DNA from: Muribaculum sp. | Lineage (GTDB): Bacteria > Bacteroidota > Bacteroidia > Bacteroidales > Muribaculaceae | Reading direction: 5' to 3' | Assembly: GCA_009775095.1 (NCBI GenBank) | Contig: VSOZ01000006.1 | Coordinates: 1-64,000, forward strand | DNA: 64,000 bases | Shown: positions 8,441 to 16,243 of the stretch, one piece after another | Layout of the letters: every line of letters starts with the position of its first letter | Position numbering within the stretch: position 1 is the stretch's first letter | Position numbers and translations under genes: made by a program | The notes under the pieces: model-generated | The model's input: the letters and a program-made list of their open reading frames with translations, nothing else | Database searches by the model: none | What the model was told of the DNA's origin: nothing

Positions 8441-8783
8441 TACCAATCATCGTTTTAACATATTCAGTTAACTTTTCTTCATTCTTTAAATGTTCGGGCA
8501 AATCTACTCCTAACCTTTCAAAAGCAGGCAGATATTCATTCATGACGTTCTTTATTCCGTCATACCAATAATATTGAGCAATTAGTTTTTCAACGTATTC
8601 AAGTTTTAGTGCTTCAATGCCTTTTTCTGTTTCCCCTGCAATAATAAATTTGGTTGATTTACGTTGCTTATTCAATTTGTTGTTTATTGACTTAATATCG
8701 TTACATGCGCTCCATATCTTAAAGAAAAGGATAATTGTCAAGATACTACACAAAAGCGATACAATTGCAATTAAAGTTGCCAT
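8433..8783 (-). CDS. Small membrane-anchored protein of unknown function
   Basis: 116 residues: one hydrophobic helix (about 3-25), a basic lysine/asparagine-rich segment (about 30-48), then a helical soluble domain rich in glutamate and lysine. I do not recognise the family. It is the third gene of a leftward run whose first two encode an XRE regulator and an HsdR-N-type nuclease, 26 bases behind the nuclease gene, so it may be the membrane part of the same accessory module. Composition is more AT-rich than the flanking genes. Confidence 0.6.
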   Translation of the reverse strand: MATLIAIVSLLCSILTIILFFKIWSACNDIKSINNKLNKQRKSTKFIIAGETEKGIEALKLEYVEKLIAQYYWYDGIKNVMNEYLPAFERLGVDLPEHLKNEEKLTEYVKTMIGKI

Positions 8784-8809
8784 AATGATTAAATTTATTA
8801 GGTGATATA

Positions 8810-9904
8810 TTATTTTTTGTCGTAATATGAAATGGTGGCACGAAGTTGTTCGGTATAGTCGTATATGTCATCCAGTGACTTTATTTCGTGCCGAGTTTCC
8901 TTTTTATTCTCGTCGAACGTAGAAATGTACTTCACTGATTGTGCATTGAAATACATCCTGCATATCGGCTTACGGTTATTGTCATCCAACAGTATTCCGA
9001 AATAAGATAGGGTATCTCGGTAATAAACCCGACTAATGTCTACTACAGGACGAAGTATTGCTTTTACAATAAGGAAGCTATCAAGCTCATCCTCTGTTGT
9101 TACAATCCCGGTCTCTTTGTCAAAGAACACAACACCTTCCGGCAATTCATCTTCCACAGCGTTTGGTGTGGTCGAATCCGCGACAACCTCATCATTGGTC
9201 TTTATGGCAAGGTTGAGCCGATCGGAAATAGTGTCATTTACAATTGAGGTTATGGACTTCTTAATTAACGGAGTGAATTGGTCGATGATTTTCTGATTGA
9301 CAACTCCGTCATATACTTGTTTGGTAAAGAACTTTACGAAATCCGGTGACGGGCTGTCAAATTCCTTACATAAAAGATTGCGAAGCTCGGTGGTATATTT
9401 AAGTTCCTGTGCAGTACTCAATATGTTCTCGACATTGTAATACGACTTGTGGAACTTCTTCAGTTGTTCAATATCGTTATCCGACATATCGAGCATGTTG
9501 ATTACTAAAAATGGCTTATCGTCCATTATGTTGACCTTTTCGAGGTCTGTGTAAAACCGGTATTCCACACCATTTGTCAGTACTCCAAAACGGGCATTGG
9601 ATGCGACGAAATATTTCTTTAGCTGTGTGTCATGTAGATTAAGGTCTTGACCGCAATGTTTACATTCTATAAGAAGAATTGTTTCATCATCCTTTTTAAT
9701 TGCGTAGTCGATCTTCTCTCCTTTCTTCTTTACAAGGTCACAATCAAGTTCCGGCACAACCTCAAACGGGTTGAACACATCATAGCCAAGTGCTGCTATC
9801 ATCGGCATGATAAAAGCGTTTTTGGTCGCTTCTTCCGTGGCGATGCTGCCTTTCTGTTTTTCAATTCGCTCCGCAAGTTGGAGCAAGGTGTCTTTGAAGT
9901 CCAT
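8810..9904 (-). CDS. Stand-alone HsdR N-terminal-domain (PD-(D/E)XK) protein
   Basis: A 364-residue soluble protein. The first 160 residues match the nuclease domain of type I restriction subunits: TEEATKNAFIMPMIAALGYD near 23-42, then Asp66 in KIDYAI and Glu80-x-Lys82 in LIECKH, giving the D...ExK catalytic pattern. There is no helicase domain and no HsdM/HsdS gene nearby, so it is not a full restriction enzyme. The C-terminal part (about 190-364) has no motif I recognise. Such stand-alone proteins are common in prophages and accessory islands of Bacteroidetes. It likely cuts or nicks DNA, but its target and trigger are unknown. Confidence 0.75.
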   Translation of the reverse strand: MDFKDTLLQLAERIEKQKGSIATEEATKNAFIMPMIAALGYDVFNPFEVVPELDCDLVKKKGEKIDYAIKKDDETILLIECKHCGQDLNLHDTQLKKYFVASNARFGVLTNGVEYRFYTDLEKVNIMDDKPFLVINMLDMSDNDIEQLKKFHKSYYNVENILSTAQELKYTTELRNLLCKEFDSPSPDFVKFFTKQVYDGVVNQKIIDQFTPLIKKSITSIVNDTISDRLNLAIKTNDEVVADSTTPNAVEDELPEGVVFFDKETGIVTTEDELDSFLIVKAILRPVVDISRVYYRDTLSYFGILLDDNNRKPICRMYFNAQSVKYISTFDENKKETRHEIKSLDDIYDYTEQLRATISYYDKK

Positions 9905-9924
9905 GTTATTGTGGTATTATTGGG

Positions 9925-10335
9925 TTATTTATTCTCCATTAAAAAGTTGTTCATTTTCTGTAGCTCCGCAATCAAGGCATCTTTCTCCGCAAGTTGCGAT
10001 TTAAGCCCATTGTTTTCGATTCTTAACTGTATTAACTCATCATGCTCTTTTTTATCCATACCTATACTCGGATTACCAAATATGGCGGTTGTGGCATTCC
10101 CGTTTCTCTCTGTATTGTGGCTAAATTTATGTGATATAATCTCTTCTTCATCAAATAAAAATCCCACACTTACACCAAGCCCTTTGGCAAGAGCTTCGAT
10201 TGTGCTGACATTAGTTACCCCTCCTTTTAAAATTTTGTCAAGAGTTACACGTGTAAATCCTGCTTTTTTAAGAAGTTCGGCTTTTGTCATTTTAAGGTCA
10301 GCCATCCGTTTATTTATCTTATATATGTTTACCAT
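9925..10335 (-). CDS. XRE-type HTH regulator with C-terminal coiled coil
   Basis: 136 residues. A helix-turn-helix occupies about 10-65 (MTKAELLKKAGFTRVTLDKI, then STIEALAKGLGVSVGFLF). The C-terminal 40 residues form a heptad-like stretch (LIQLRIENNGLKSQLAEKDA) that fits a coiled coil. It is first in the leftward trio, 20 bases before the nuclease gene, and probably represses the trio. An imperfect dyad, TACC-N10-GGTA at 10330-10347, overlaps its start codon and could be the operator. Met11 is an alternative start. Confidence 0.75.
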   Translation of the reverse strand: MVNIYKINKRMADLKMTKAELLKKAGFTRVTLDKILKGGVTNVSTIEALAKGLGVSVGFLFDEEEIISHKFSHNTERNGNATTAIFGNPSIGMDKKEHDELIQLRIENNGLKSQLAEKDALIAELQKMNNFLMENK

Positions 10336-11160
10336 ATAAATAGGGTAATAATGATGGTTAAATTACAAGCGTTTGCATGGAGAGGCTAAACGGTTATAAT
10401 TCGGTTTATAGTATCTTGGTTGATTAACAATGATAACTATTACGAAACAAAAGCAAATATATGAAGAATATGTGATAATTGCAATATTTAAATTAGATAA
10501 AGCTAAAATTAGTTAATTAGTAAAGCGGGTTCGTAGACTTTGTCCCATCACAAATTTTAACGGACCAATGTAAAAATGGTTGTTAAAAACGACTGTGTTT
10601 GTGAGGCTGTGTTAAAATAGGCTTAGCCTCCAAAATATCCGTGGGAATGACATAACAATGCATATTTCCGGATATGATTTTTTATGACGTTTCTTTCAGA
10701 AACAATAATATATCATTCTTTACCTATGGCCCGGTGGAGTCGCTCCGCCCCGCCACCGGCTATTTGTTGGATGTGTCCTCCGGACACCGCCGGTGCTATC
10801 TCCGACTCCAGACATACCGTCGCCGTCGGACACATGCGGCATATCCCCCGGCGCGATGCCTTGCCGTTACGGATATGCGGTCCATTCCCCGAAGAGGATT
10901 GATATGGCAAGTCCGAAGGACTCTTCCGTCAATTAGCCGGTGGCGGAGCGAAGCGACACCACCGGAAAAAGGGTAAGATAAGAAAAGGTTTCTGTAAGAA
11001 ACTTCAAAATGAGGAGGCTGTGTCAAAATAGACACAGCATATATGGCCATCGGGATTTGCGGGCGCCGTACTACTGGCGACCCTACCTTTCGGCAGGATA
11101 TTGATGCTTCAATCGGATTTGCGTCTGATTTATTTTGACAATTATATGGCTTGTGCGGAT
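10336..11160. repeat. Non-coding region with a dispersed repeat, copy A
   Basis: No convincing gene lies in this 900-base gap. Two blocks resemble a second region of the window. 10567-10600 (AATGTAAAAATGG through ACTGTGTTTG) matches 50962-51000, and 11042-11128 (GCCATCGGG, CGCCGTACTACTGGCG, CCTACCTTTCGGCAG) matches 51041-51130. In both copies the second block contains a hairpin around CGCC...GGCG. Between the blocks copy A has a GC-rich stretch of about 430 bases that copy B lacks. Reading frames in this stretch occur on both strands with odd composition, and I treat them as chance. Confidence 0.6.
10603..11036. repeat. GC-rich insert bounded by 18-bp direct repeats
   Basis: GAGGCTGTGTTAAAATAG (10603-10620) and GAGGCTGTGTCAAAATAG (11014-11031) differ by one base and lie in the same orientation. 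Each starts a small hairpin: GAGGCT with AGCCTC, and GCTGTGTC with GACACAGC. Between them lie two stem-forming segments built on CCGGTGG/CCACCGG (about 10730-10765 and 10940-10970), and TTTCT-rich inverted bits near 10688 and 10988. No transposase is present, so this may be a miniature mobile element or an intergenic repeat unit. Confidence 0.45.
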
Positions 11161-11171
11161 TAAATTAGTAT

Positions 11172-11209
11172 AAAAAAGCAGTTCCCTGCATACTTTTGCG
11201 CAGGGAACT
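11172..11209 (-). terminator. Terminator of the TlpA-like lipoprotein gene
   Basis: AGTTCCCTGC (11180-11189) pairs with GCAGGGAACT (11200-11209). On the minus strand it is followed by a run of six T (11177-11172). Confidence 0.8.
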
Positions 11210-11240
11210 ATTAAACAGTTTTTGAAATTGTTTTGAGGGG

Positions 11241-13115
11241 TTATTTTGCTACTTCGTCGAGGAGGGTTTTCTTGAATGCGGAGTGGTCGCGCAGGTCGGG
11301 GCGTCCGGTGGCTTTGCCGTTGCGGTCCACGAGGATGTAGTAGGGTATGCCGTCGACCTCAAAGCGGTCGCGCAGTGTGTTGATCTGCTCTTCGGTCAGT
11401 CGGTAGTGGATGCCGCGTATGTCCTTTATCATCAATATGTATTTGGGCATGGGCGATGACTCGTCGGCTATGTATATCCATACGATATCGTCAGATGACA
11501 ATTCTTCGTTTTTGGCAGGTTCGTTCTGGGCGATGGCCGCGCGGCACGGACCGCACCAAGTATTCCACAGGTCAACCATTATGACCTTGCCTTTGTGGGG
11601 AGCGATTATGGCATCGAAAATTTTTGACGGAGCCACTTCGGGGGTCGGAGTTATCATAGACAGGTCGAGTGACTCGAGAAGTGCTTTGCGGGCCTTGTTG
11701 TAGGCTACCGCTTCGTCGGCCATTGCCGGATATGTTTTACGCAGTTCGGTAAGCATATCGTCAGTGAGTTCGGCTTTATCAGCGGCGGCATATGCTATGT
11801 TATAGTCGTTCAGAGCTTTTAATATGCCCGAATCTATACCCGCTTCCTTCCAGAAACTGTAATCGTGGCCCAATTGCATACCTTCATCGGCGAGGATGAG
11901 ATTAGGGTTGTTAAAATCGATCAGTTCCGCTATCTTCGTTATATTTTCTGCCGACAATTTGATATTCAGTGTGTCGGACGGTATTTTGTCGCCCCAGTTC
12001 TTTTGCCCTGTGCTATAATAATTTCGGGCAAGTACGGTGAAGGCGTTTGCTGCTACATAAGCCAACTCGGCTTGGAGCGAAAGGTCATTTAGCTCTTTGG
12101 CCGCCTGTCCGAAATCCGATTTGTCGACGGAGTCTTTTAAGGCCTTGTACTGATTTATTATATAATCGGTGTATTGGTCGCCGTTCATCCGATAGTCGCC
12201 GAAATGGCCTGAATAAATCTGCATGCGGTAATGTTTTGTCAATAAGTTGCCGTAGCGTCCTGTAGAATAGCTGCTTTGATAACCGTCAGGATAGAAGCTG
12301 TCGTTGTTATCGCGATCAGCCATGTTATACACTCCCGATATGTGGGTGTCGCAGTACAGGTCTATCGTCTCACCGGGAGATAACATGGCACTTCCTGAAA
12401 CCAACATGTCGCCGGAGTTGAAAAGAAATATTTTTGCAGGAGCCGATAGCGCTATTTTGAGCTGCGCATTGCCGAGAGTGTCGAGGGTCAGGGGAGTATC
12501 GGTGCCTGACTGTCCGTGTATGCTGTTTATGGCATAACCGATTTTGTTGCCCATTTCCGGACGATAGCCTAACATATGTATGTTTACGGTAGTCGTGTCG
12601 AAAGCGAACATCGGCTCGGGCAGAGGGCCGTCGGCCATCGGCTTGCGGGCCTCTGACGGTACAAGTGACCGGTTTATGTTGTGGTCGGCCTTTCCGGTAA
12701 GGTCTATGCCCCAGAGCTGCCATCCGTTGTCGGTGCCTTCCGAGAAGTCGATAGACTTGGCGCCGGCGGGTATGGCGGGAAATGTCATGGTGAAGTGTAT
12801 CACGCCGGAGTCAGGCATCCATACCTCCTCGTCAAACGGTATGCCTTCAATACCTGTTACTGGATAATCTTTGCCGTCGGCATTTATTACGCTGGTTTTT
12901 GCTATGCGTACCCAATAGTTGGGACGGAAGTGTATGACTGCGTGTAGTTTTGTCATCGAGTCGGTCAACTCGATCTTTTCAAAACTTAGGTTCGTGGCGT
13001 TTGCCGCTGTTATAAACGGACGTTCGACGGTGCCTCGGTTGTTGGTACATGCGCCGGCAAGCAGCAGTATTGCGGCTATGGCCATCGCGGCAGTTTTAGA
13101 TAAAAAATTACTCAT
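11241..13115 (-). CDS. TlpA/thioredoxin-like lipoprotein
   Basis: A 624-residue envelope protein with a lipoprotein signal (LLLAGAC, lipid Cys23). Residues about 30-350 form beta-rich modules without a motif I can name. The C-terminal 150 residues are a thioredoxin fold with the redox motif WCGPC at 520-524, inside VDLWNTWCGPCRAAI, and the downstream GIPYYILVDRNG strand with the cis-proline. Such proteins reduce or isomerise disulfides on the periplasmic side of the membrane. The gene is monocistronic with its own terminator. The substrate is unknown. Confidence 0.85.
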   Translation of the reverse strand: MSNFLSKTAAMAIAAILLLAGACTNNRGTVERPFITAANATNLSFEKIELTDSMTKLHAVIHFRPNYWVRIAKTSVINADGKDYPVTGIEGIPFDEEVWMPDSGVIHFTMTFPAIPAGAKSIDFSEGTDNGWQLWGIDLTGKADHNINRSLVPSEARKPMADGPLPEPMFAFDTTTVNIHMLGYRPEMGNKIGYAINSIHGQSGTDTPLTLDTLGNAQLKIALSAPAKIFLFNSGDMLVSGSAMLSPGETIDLYCDTHISGVYNMADRDNNDSFYPDGYQSSYSTGRYGNLLTKHYRMQIYSGHFGDYRMNGDQYTDYIINQYKALKDSVDKSDFGQAAKELNDLSLQAELAYVAANAFTVLARNYYSTGQKNWGDKIPSDTLNIKLSAENITKIAELIDFNNPNLILADEGMQLGHDYSFWKEAGIDSGILKALNDYNIAYAAADKAELTDDMLTELRKTYPAMADEAVAYNKARKALLESLDLSMITPTPEVAPSKIFDAIIAPHKGKVIMVDLWNTWCGPCRAAIAQNEPAKNEELSSDDIVWIYIADESSPMPKYILMIKDIRGIHYRLTEEQINTLRDRFEVDGIPYYILVDRNGKATGRPDLRDHSAFKKTLLDEVAK

Positions 13116-13174
13116 GGAATTTGGCTATTTGTCAGTGATAATGACGGTTACGTAACATATTGTTGTAATAATCG

Positions 13175-13191
13175 CAAAAATAGCAAATATA
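13175..13191 (-). promoter_or_regulatory. Promoter words upstream of the TlpA-like gene
   Basis: Two TAnnTTTG matches lie side by side on the minus strand: TATTTTTG (13182-13175) and TATATTTG (13191-13184). Either would give a leader of about 55-65 bases. Confidence 0.4.
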
Positions 13192-13276
13192 TTGTAAAGA
13201 CTGTAATTTTTCTGAATCTAATTAAATATATTTAATAGGGTATTAGGCGATAAGAACGCTTTGAATGGAAAAGTTT

Positions 13277-13307
13277 TTCGGTATGTCAACTTTTATAGCT
13301 AACTTTG
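13277..13307 (+). promoter_or_regulatory. Promoter of pheS
   Basis: TAACTTTG (13300-13307), with a near-match TTCG 19 bases upstream (13277-13280). The leader to the ATG at 13333 is about 20 bases. Confidence 0.6.
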
Positions 13308-13332
13308 CTTTGTTAAAGTAACTGTTACAGCT

Positions 13333-14352
13333 ATGTTGGAAAAGATAAATGCTCTGAAAGCTGCCGTTGAGCAACTTACGGCCGCGAATGCAGCCGAGGT
13401 GGAGGCTTTAAGAATAAAATACCTCAGCAAGAAAGGCGAGATATCGGACCTCATGAACGACTTCCGTTCGTTATCGCCTGAGGATAAGCGTACTTACGGG
13501 GCTCCTTTAAATGAATTAAAGACATTTGCCACCGATAAGATAAATTCATTGCGCGAAGCTCTTGACGAACAGGTGACCGAGGGTGGCAAACTGGACTTCA
13601 GCCGTACGGCCTCGCCCATACCTCTCGGCACACGCCATCCGTTGTCAATCGTGCGTAATGAGATTGTATCCATATTCTCGCGCCTCGGTTTTACCGTAGC
13701 AGAAGGACCCGAGATAGAGGATGACTGGCATGTATTCTCGTCATTGAACTTCGCCGCCGACCATCCCGCCCGCGACATGCAGGATACATTCTTTATCCAG
13801 CGCAATCCCGATGTGCTTCTCCGTACCCATACTTCGAGCGTTCAGTCGCGCGTGATGGAGAAGACGCAGCCGCCTATCCGCATAATCTGCCCGGGACGTG
13901 TGTATCGCAATGAGGCCATATCGGCCCGCGCCCACTGCTTCTTCCATCAGGTCGAGGCTTTGTATGTTGACGAGCATGTATCGTTTGCCGACCTTAAACA
14001 GACATTGCTGTATTTTGCGCAGGAGATGTTTGGTCCGGAGACCAAGATACGTCTGCGTCCGAGCTACTTCCCGTTTACCGAACCGTCGGCCGAGATGGAT
14101 ATATCCTGCAATCTGTGTGGCGGAAAGGGCTGCTCGTTCTGTAAGCATACAGGATGGGTCGAAATCCTCGGATGCGGTATGGTTGACCCCAATGTCCTTG
14201 AGGCCTGTGGCATAGACTCGAAGAAATACTCCGGATTCGCTCTCGGCATGGGTGTCGAGCGCATCACCAACCTGAAATATCAGGTTAAAGACCTGCGTAT
14301 GTTCTCGGAAAACGATACTCGTTTCCTTGAAGAGTTTACCGCAGCACATTGA
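13333..14352 (+). CDS. pheS: Phenylalanine--tRNA ligase alpha subunit
   Basis: Class II synthetase subunit of 339 residues that, with PheT, charges tRNA-Phe in the cytoplasm. The N-terminal 85 residues form the coiled-coil tRNA-binding arm. The catalytic core shows the usual blocks: GTRHPLS, VAEGPEIEDDWHVFSSLNF, HPARDMQDTFFI, LLRTHTSSVQSR and, near the C-terminus, GFALGMGVERI. Length matches the family. The beta-subunit gene is not adjacent, as is usual in Bacteroidetes. The stop codon lies 2 bases before the nth ATG, so the two are likely co-transcribed. Confidence 0.95.
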   Translation: MLEKINALKAAVEQLTAANAAEVEALRIKYLSKKGEISDLMNDFRSLSPEDKRTYGAPLNELKTFATDKINSLREALDEQVTEGGKLDFSRTASPIPLGTRHPLSIVRNEIVSIFSRLGFTVAEGPEIEDDWHVFSSLNFAADHPARDMQDTFFIQRNPDVLLRTHTSSVQSRVMEKTQPPIRIICPGRVYRNEAISARAHCFFHQVEALYVDEHVSFADLKQTLLYFAQEMFGPETKIRLRPSYFPFTEPSAEMDISCNLCGGKGCSFCKHTGWVEILGCGMVDPNVLEACGIDSKKYSGFALGMGVERITNLKYQVKDLRMFSENDTRFLEEFTAAH

Positions 14353-14354
14353 TT

Positions 14355-15002
14355 ATGACTGTAAAAGAGCGATATCGTCGTGCCATAGAGTGGTTTAAGG
14401 TCGCTATACCTGAAGCTGAGACGGAGCTGCATTACGGCTCGCCATTTCAGTTGCTCGTAGCTGTTATACTTTCGGCTCAATGTACAGACAAGCGGGTCAA
14501 TATCGTGACTCCGCCTCTTTTTGAGGCTTATCCTACCGCCGAGACCATGTCGAAGGCTTCGCTCGACGATATATACGCTTACATAAAGTCGGTAAGTTAT
14601 CCCAACAATAAGGCCAAGTCGCTTCTCGGTGCTGCCAAGATGCTTGTGGATGAGTATGGCGGCGAAGTTCCGTCGGATATCGATGATCTTATGCGTTTGC
14701 CGGGAGTAGGACGCAAGACGGCCAACGTCATGCTCTCCGTCGTGTGGAATAAAGCGGCCATGGCTGTGGACACCCATGTATTTAGAGTAAGTGAGCGTAT
14801 AGGCCTGACCACCGGCAGCAAGACGCCGCTGCAGACTGAAAAGGAGTTGTGCAGTCATATTCCCGAAGAGCTTATACCCCGCGCTCATCACTGGCTTATA
14901 CTTCACGGCCGATATGTGTGCAAGGCCCGTCGTCCCGACTGTCTTAACTGCGGCCTTACCCACGTGTGTCGTTATTATATTCAGGAGAGCAAAAAGAGCT
15001 GA
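14355..15002 (+). CDS. nth: Endonuclease III (DNA glycosylase/AP lyase)
   Basis: 215 residues. Base-excision repair enzyme that removes oxidised pyrimidines and cuts the abasic site. The helix-hairpin-helix motif LPGVGRKTANVM contains catalytic Lys121, and VDTHVFR supplies Asp139. The C-terminal C-x6-C-x2-C-x5-C pattern (CKARRPDCLNCGLTHVC) ligates the 4Fe-4S cluster. I start at ATG 14355 rather than TTG 14349, because the ATG gives the standard N-terminus. It follows pheS by 2 bases. Confidence 0.94.
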   Translation: MTVKERYRRAIEWFKVAIPEAETELHYGSPFQLLVAVILSAQCTDKRVNIVTPPLFEAYPTAETMSKASLDDIYAYIKSVSYPNNKAKSLLGAAKMLVDEYGGEVPSDIDDLMRLPGVGRKTANVMLSVVWNKAAMAVDTHVFRVSERIGLTTGSKTPLQTEKELCSHIPEELIPRAHHWLILHGRYVCKARRPDCLNCGLTHVCRYYIQESKKS

Positions 15003-15007
15003 CGGTC

Positions 15008-15625
15008 ATGAATGTTGAGTTGACATTTCTGTTTATAATCGAGGTCATCGGCACCATAGCTTTTGCGATAAGCGGCATACGCATGGCAGCCGCCAAACAC
15101 TTCGACTGGTTCGGAGCCTATACAGTGGGCCTTGTGACTGCCATAGGCGGCGGTACTCTTCGTGACATACTTCTTGACATACCGGTATTCTGGATGCAGA
15201 CATGGTGGTATCTTGCCGTCACCGGGCTTTCGCTTTTTGTCGTGATCGCATTCAAGAAAATACTGGTGAAGACGCAGATATTGTTTATATTTGATACTAT
15301 CGGTCTGGGGCTTTTTGTGGTCATAGGCATACAGAAGACCATCGCGGCCGATTATCCTTTTTGGGTCGCGGTTATAATGGGTGTTATAACCGGAGCTCTC
15401 GGAGGAGTCATACGCGACATATTGGTTAACAATGAGCCGCTGCTGTTTCAGAAAGACATATATGCCACGGCATGTTTTGCCGGCGGACTGGTGTACTGGA
15501 TTATGTCATTGGTCGGTGCTTCAGAGCTTGCGCAAGGGCTTGCATGTGCGGCTGTTGTCATACTTATACGTATATTGGCGGTGCGGTTCAGCTGGTCGCT
15601 GCCTGTACTTAATCAGACCGAATAA
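15008..15625 (+). CDS. TRIC-family (UPF0126) cation-channel-like membrane protein
   Basis: About 205 residues with seven hydrophobic helices arranged as two related halves. Each half carries a glycine-rich signature: GLVTAIGGGTLRDIL in the first and GVITGALGGVIRDIL in the second. Both signatures are diagnostic of the bacterial trimeric intracellular cation channel family (YadS/YicG-like). It would sit in the inner membrane; ion selectivity is not shown by the sequence. The start at 15008 follows nth by 5 bases, so it belongs to the pheS-nth transcript. Confidence 0.85.
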   Translation: MNVELTFLFIIEVIGTIAFAISGIRMAAAKHFDWFGAYTVGLVTAIGGGTLRDILLDIPVFWMQTWWYLAVTGLSLFVVIAFKKILVKTQILFIFDTIGLGLFVVIGIQKTIAADYPFWVAVIMGVITGALGGVIRDILVNNEPLLFQKDIYATACFAGGLVYWIMSLVGASELAQGLACAAVVILIRILAVRFSWSLPVLNQTE

Positions 15626-15643
15626 CCATAAAAACATGAAATT

Positions 15644-16081
15644 ATGACACAATCCATCAATTCGCGCGAGTCGGTCATGCAGTTTGTGAAATATGCATGT
15701 GTGGGTGTGCTTAATACACTTGTCACTCTCTGTGTGATATATGTATGCAAATCGCTGCTCGGTGTCAATCCTTTGGTGTCAAATGCCATAGGCTATGTGT
15801 GCGGTGTCATAAATTCATTTTTGTGGAACAAGAACTGGGTCTTCAAGACTTCGGGCCATTATTGCCGCGAGGCGGTGAGGTTTCTTGTGGGATTCTTCGT
15901 ATGCTACGGTTTGCAGTTGCTTGTGGTATGGCTGCTCAGCTATAAGACTCCGCTTAAGGACTTCCGGCTTGAAATAGCCGCGTTTACTTTATCGGGTTAC
16001 GGACTTGCAACTCTCATAGGCAATGTCGTATATACTGTAGTCAATTACATATATAATAAGATTATAACCTTCAGAGGTTAA
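15644..16081 (+). CDS. GtrA-family membrane protein
   Basis: 145 residues with four transmembrane helices. FVKYACVGVLNTLVTLCVIY and NAIGYVCGVINSFLWNKNWVF are typical GtrA signatures. Family members are thought to help move lipid-linked sugars across the inner membrane for glucosylation of surface polysaccharide. No glycosyltransferase partner is adjacent. It lies 18 bases after the TRIC-like gene and is last in that rightward run. Confidence 0.82.
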   Translation: MTQSINSRESVMQFVKYACVGVLNTLVTLCVIYVCKSLLGVNPLVSNAIGYVCGVINSFLWNKNWVFKTSGHYCREAVRFLVGFFVCYGLQLLVVWLLSYKTPLKDFRLEIAAFTLSGYGLATLIGNVVYTVVNYIYNKIITFRG

Positions 16082-16127
16082 AGCGCCTGACCTCACTTTT
16101 GCATTAATTAACATCTTTCCCGAAAAA

Positions 16128-16156
16128 ATACCCGATAGTAGCTTAAATTCGGGTAT
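16128..16156 (+). terminator. Weak terminator after the GtrA gene
   Basis: ATACCCGA (16128-16135) pairs with TCGGGTAT (16149-16156); the tail is only AATC. It lies 46 bases past the stop codon. Confidence 0.35.
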
Positions 16157-16189
16157 AATCACGTATAAATACACCGCTCATCTATTTGA

Positions 16190-16221
16190 TTTGTAAATGA
16201 GGTGCCGGCAATATAATTTTG
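16190..16221 (+). promoter_or_regulatory. Promoter of the TolC-MacAB-type efflux operon
   Basis: TTTG (16190-16193), a 20-base spacer and TAATTTTG (16214-16221) match the Bacteroidetes consensus. The leader to the ATG at 16244 is about 16 bases. Confidence 0.7.
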
Positions 16222-16243
16222 CTGCGTAACAAAACATTATGCA

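Noticed and set aside
9647..10339. 230-codon open frame opposite the HsdR-N and XRE genes
   Set aside because: It spans two well-supported genes in antisense and its translation is a low-complexity mix of Phe, Leu and Ser.
10603..11031. Complete insertion sequence
   Set aside because: Repeat-bounded but only about 430 bases long and without a transposase frame.
10674..11050. Several open frames of 65-100 codons on both strands
   Set aside because: They fall in the GC-rich repeat, overlap each other, have unnatural amino-acid composition and no start signals.
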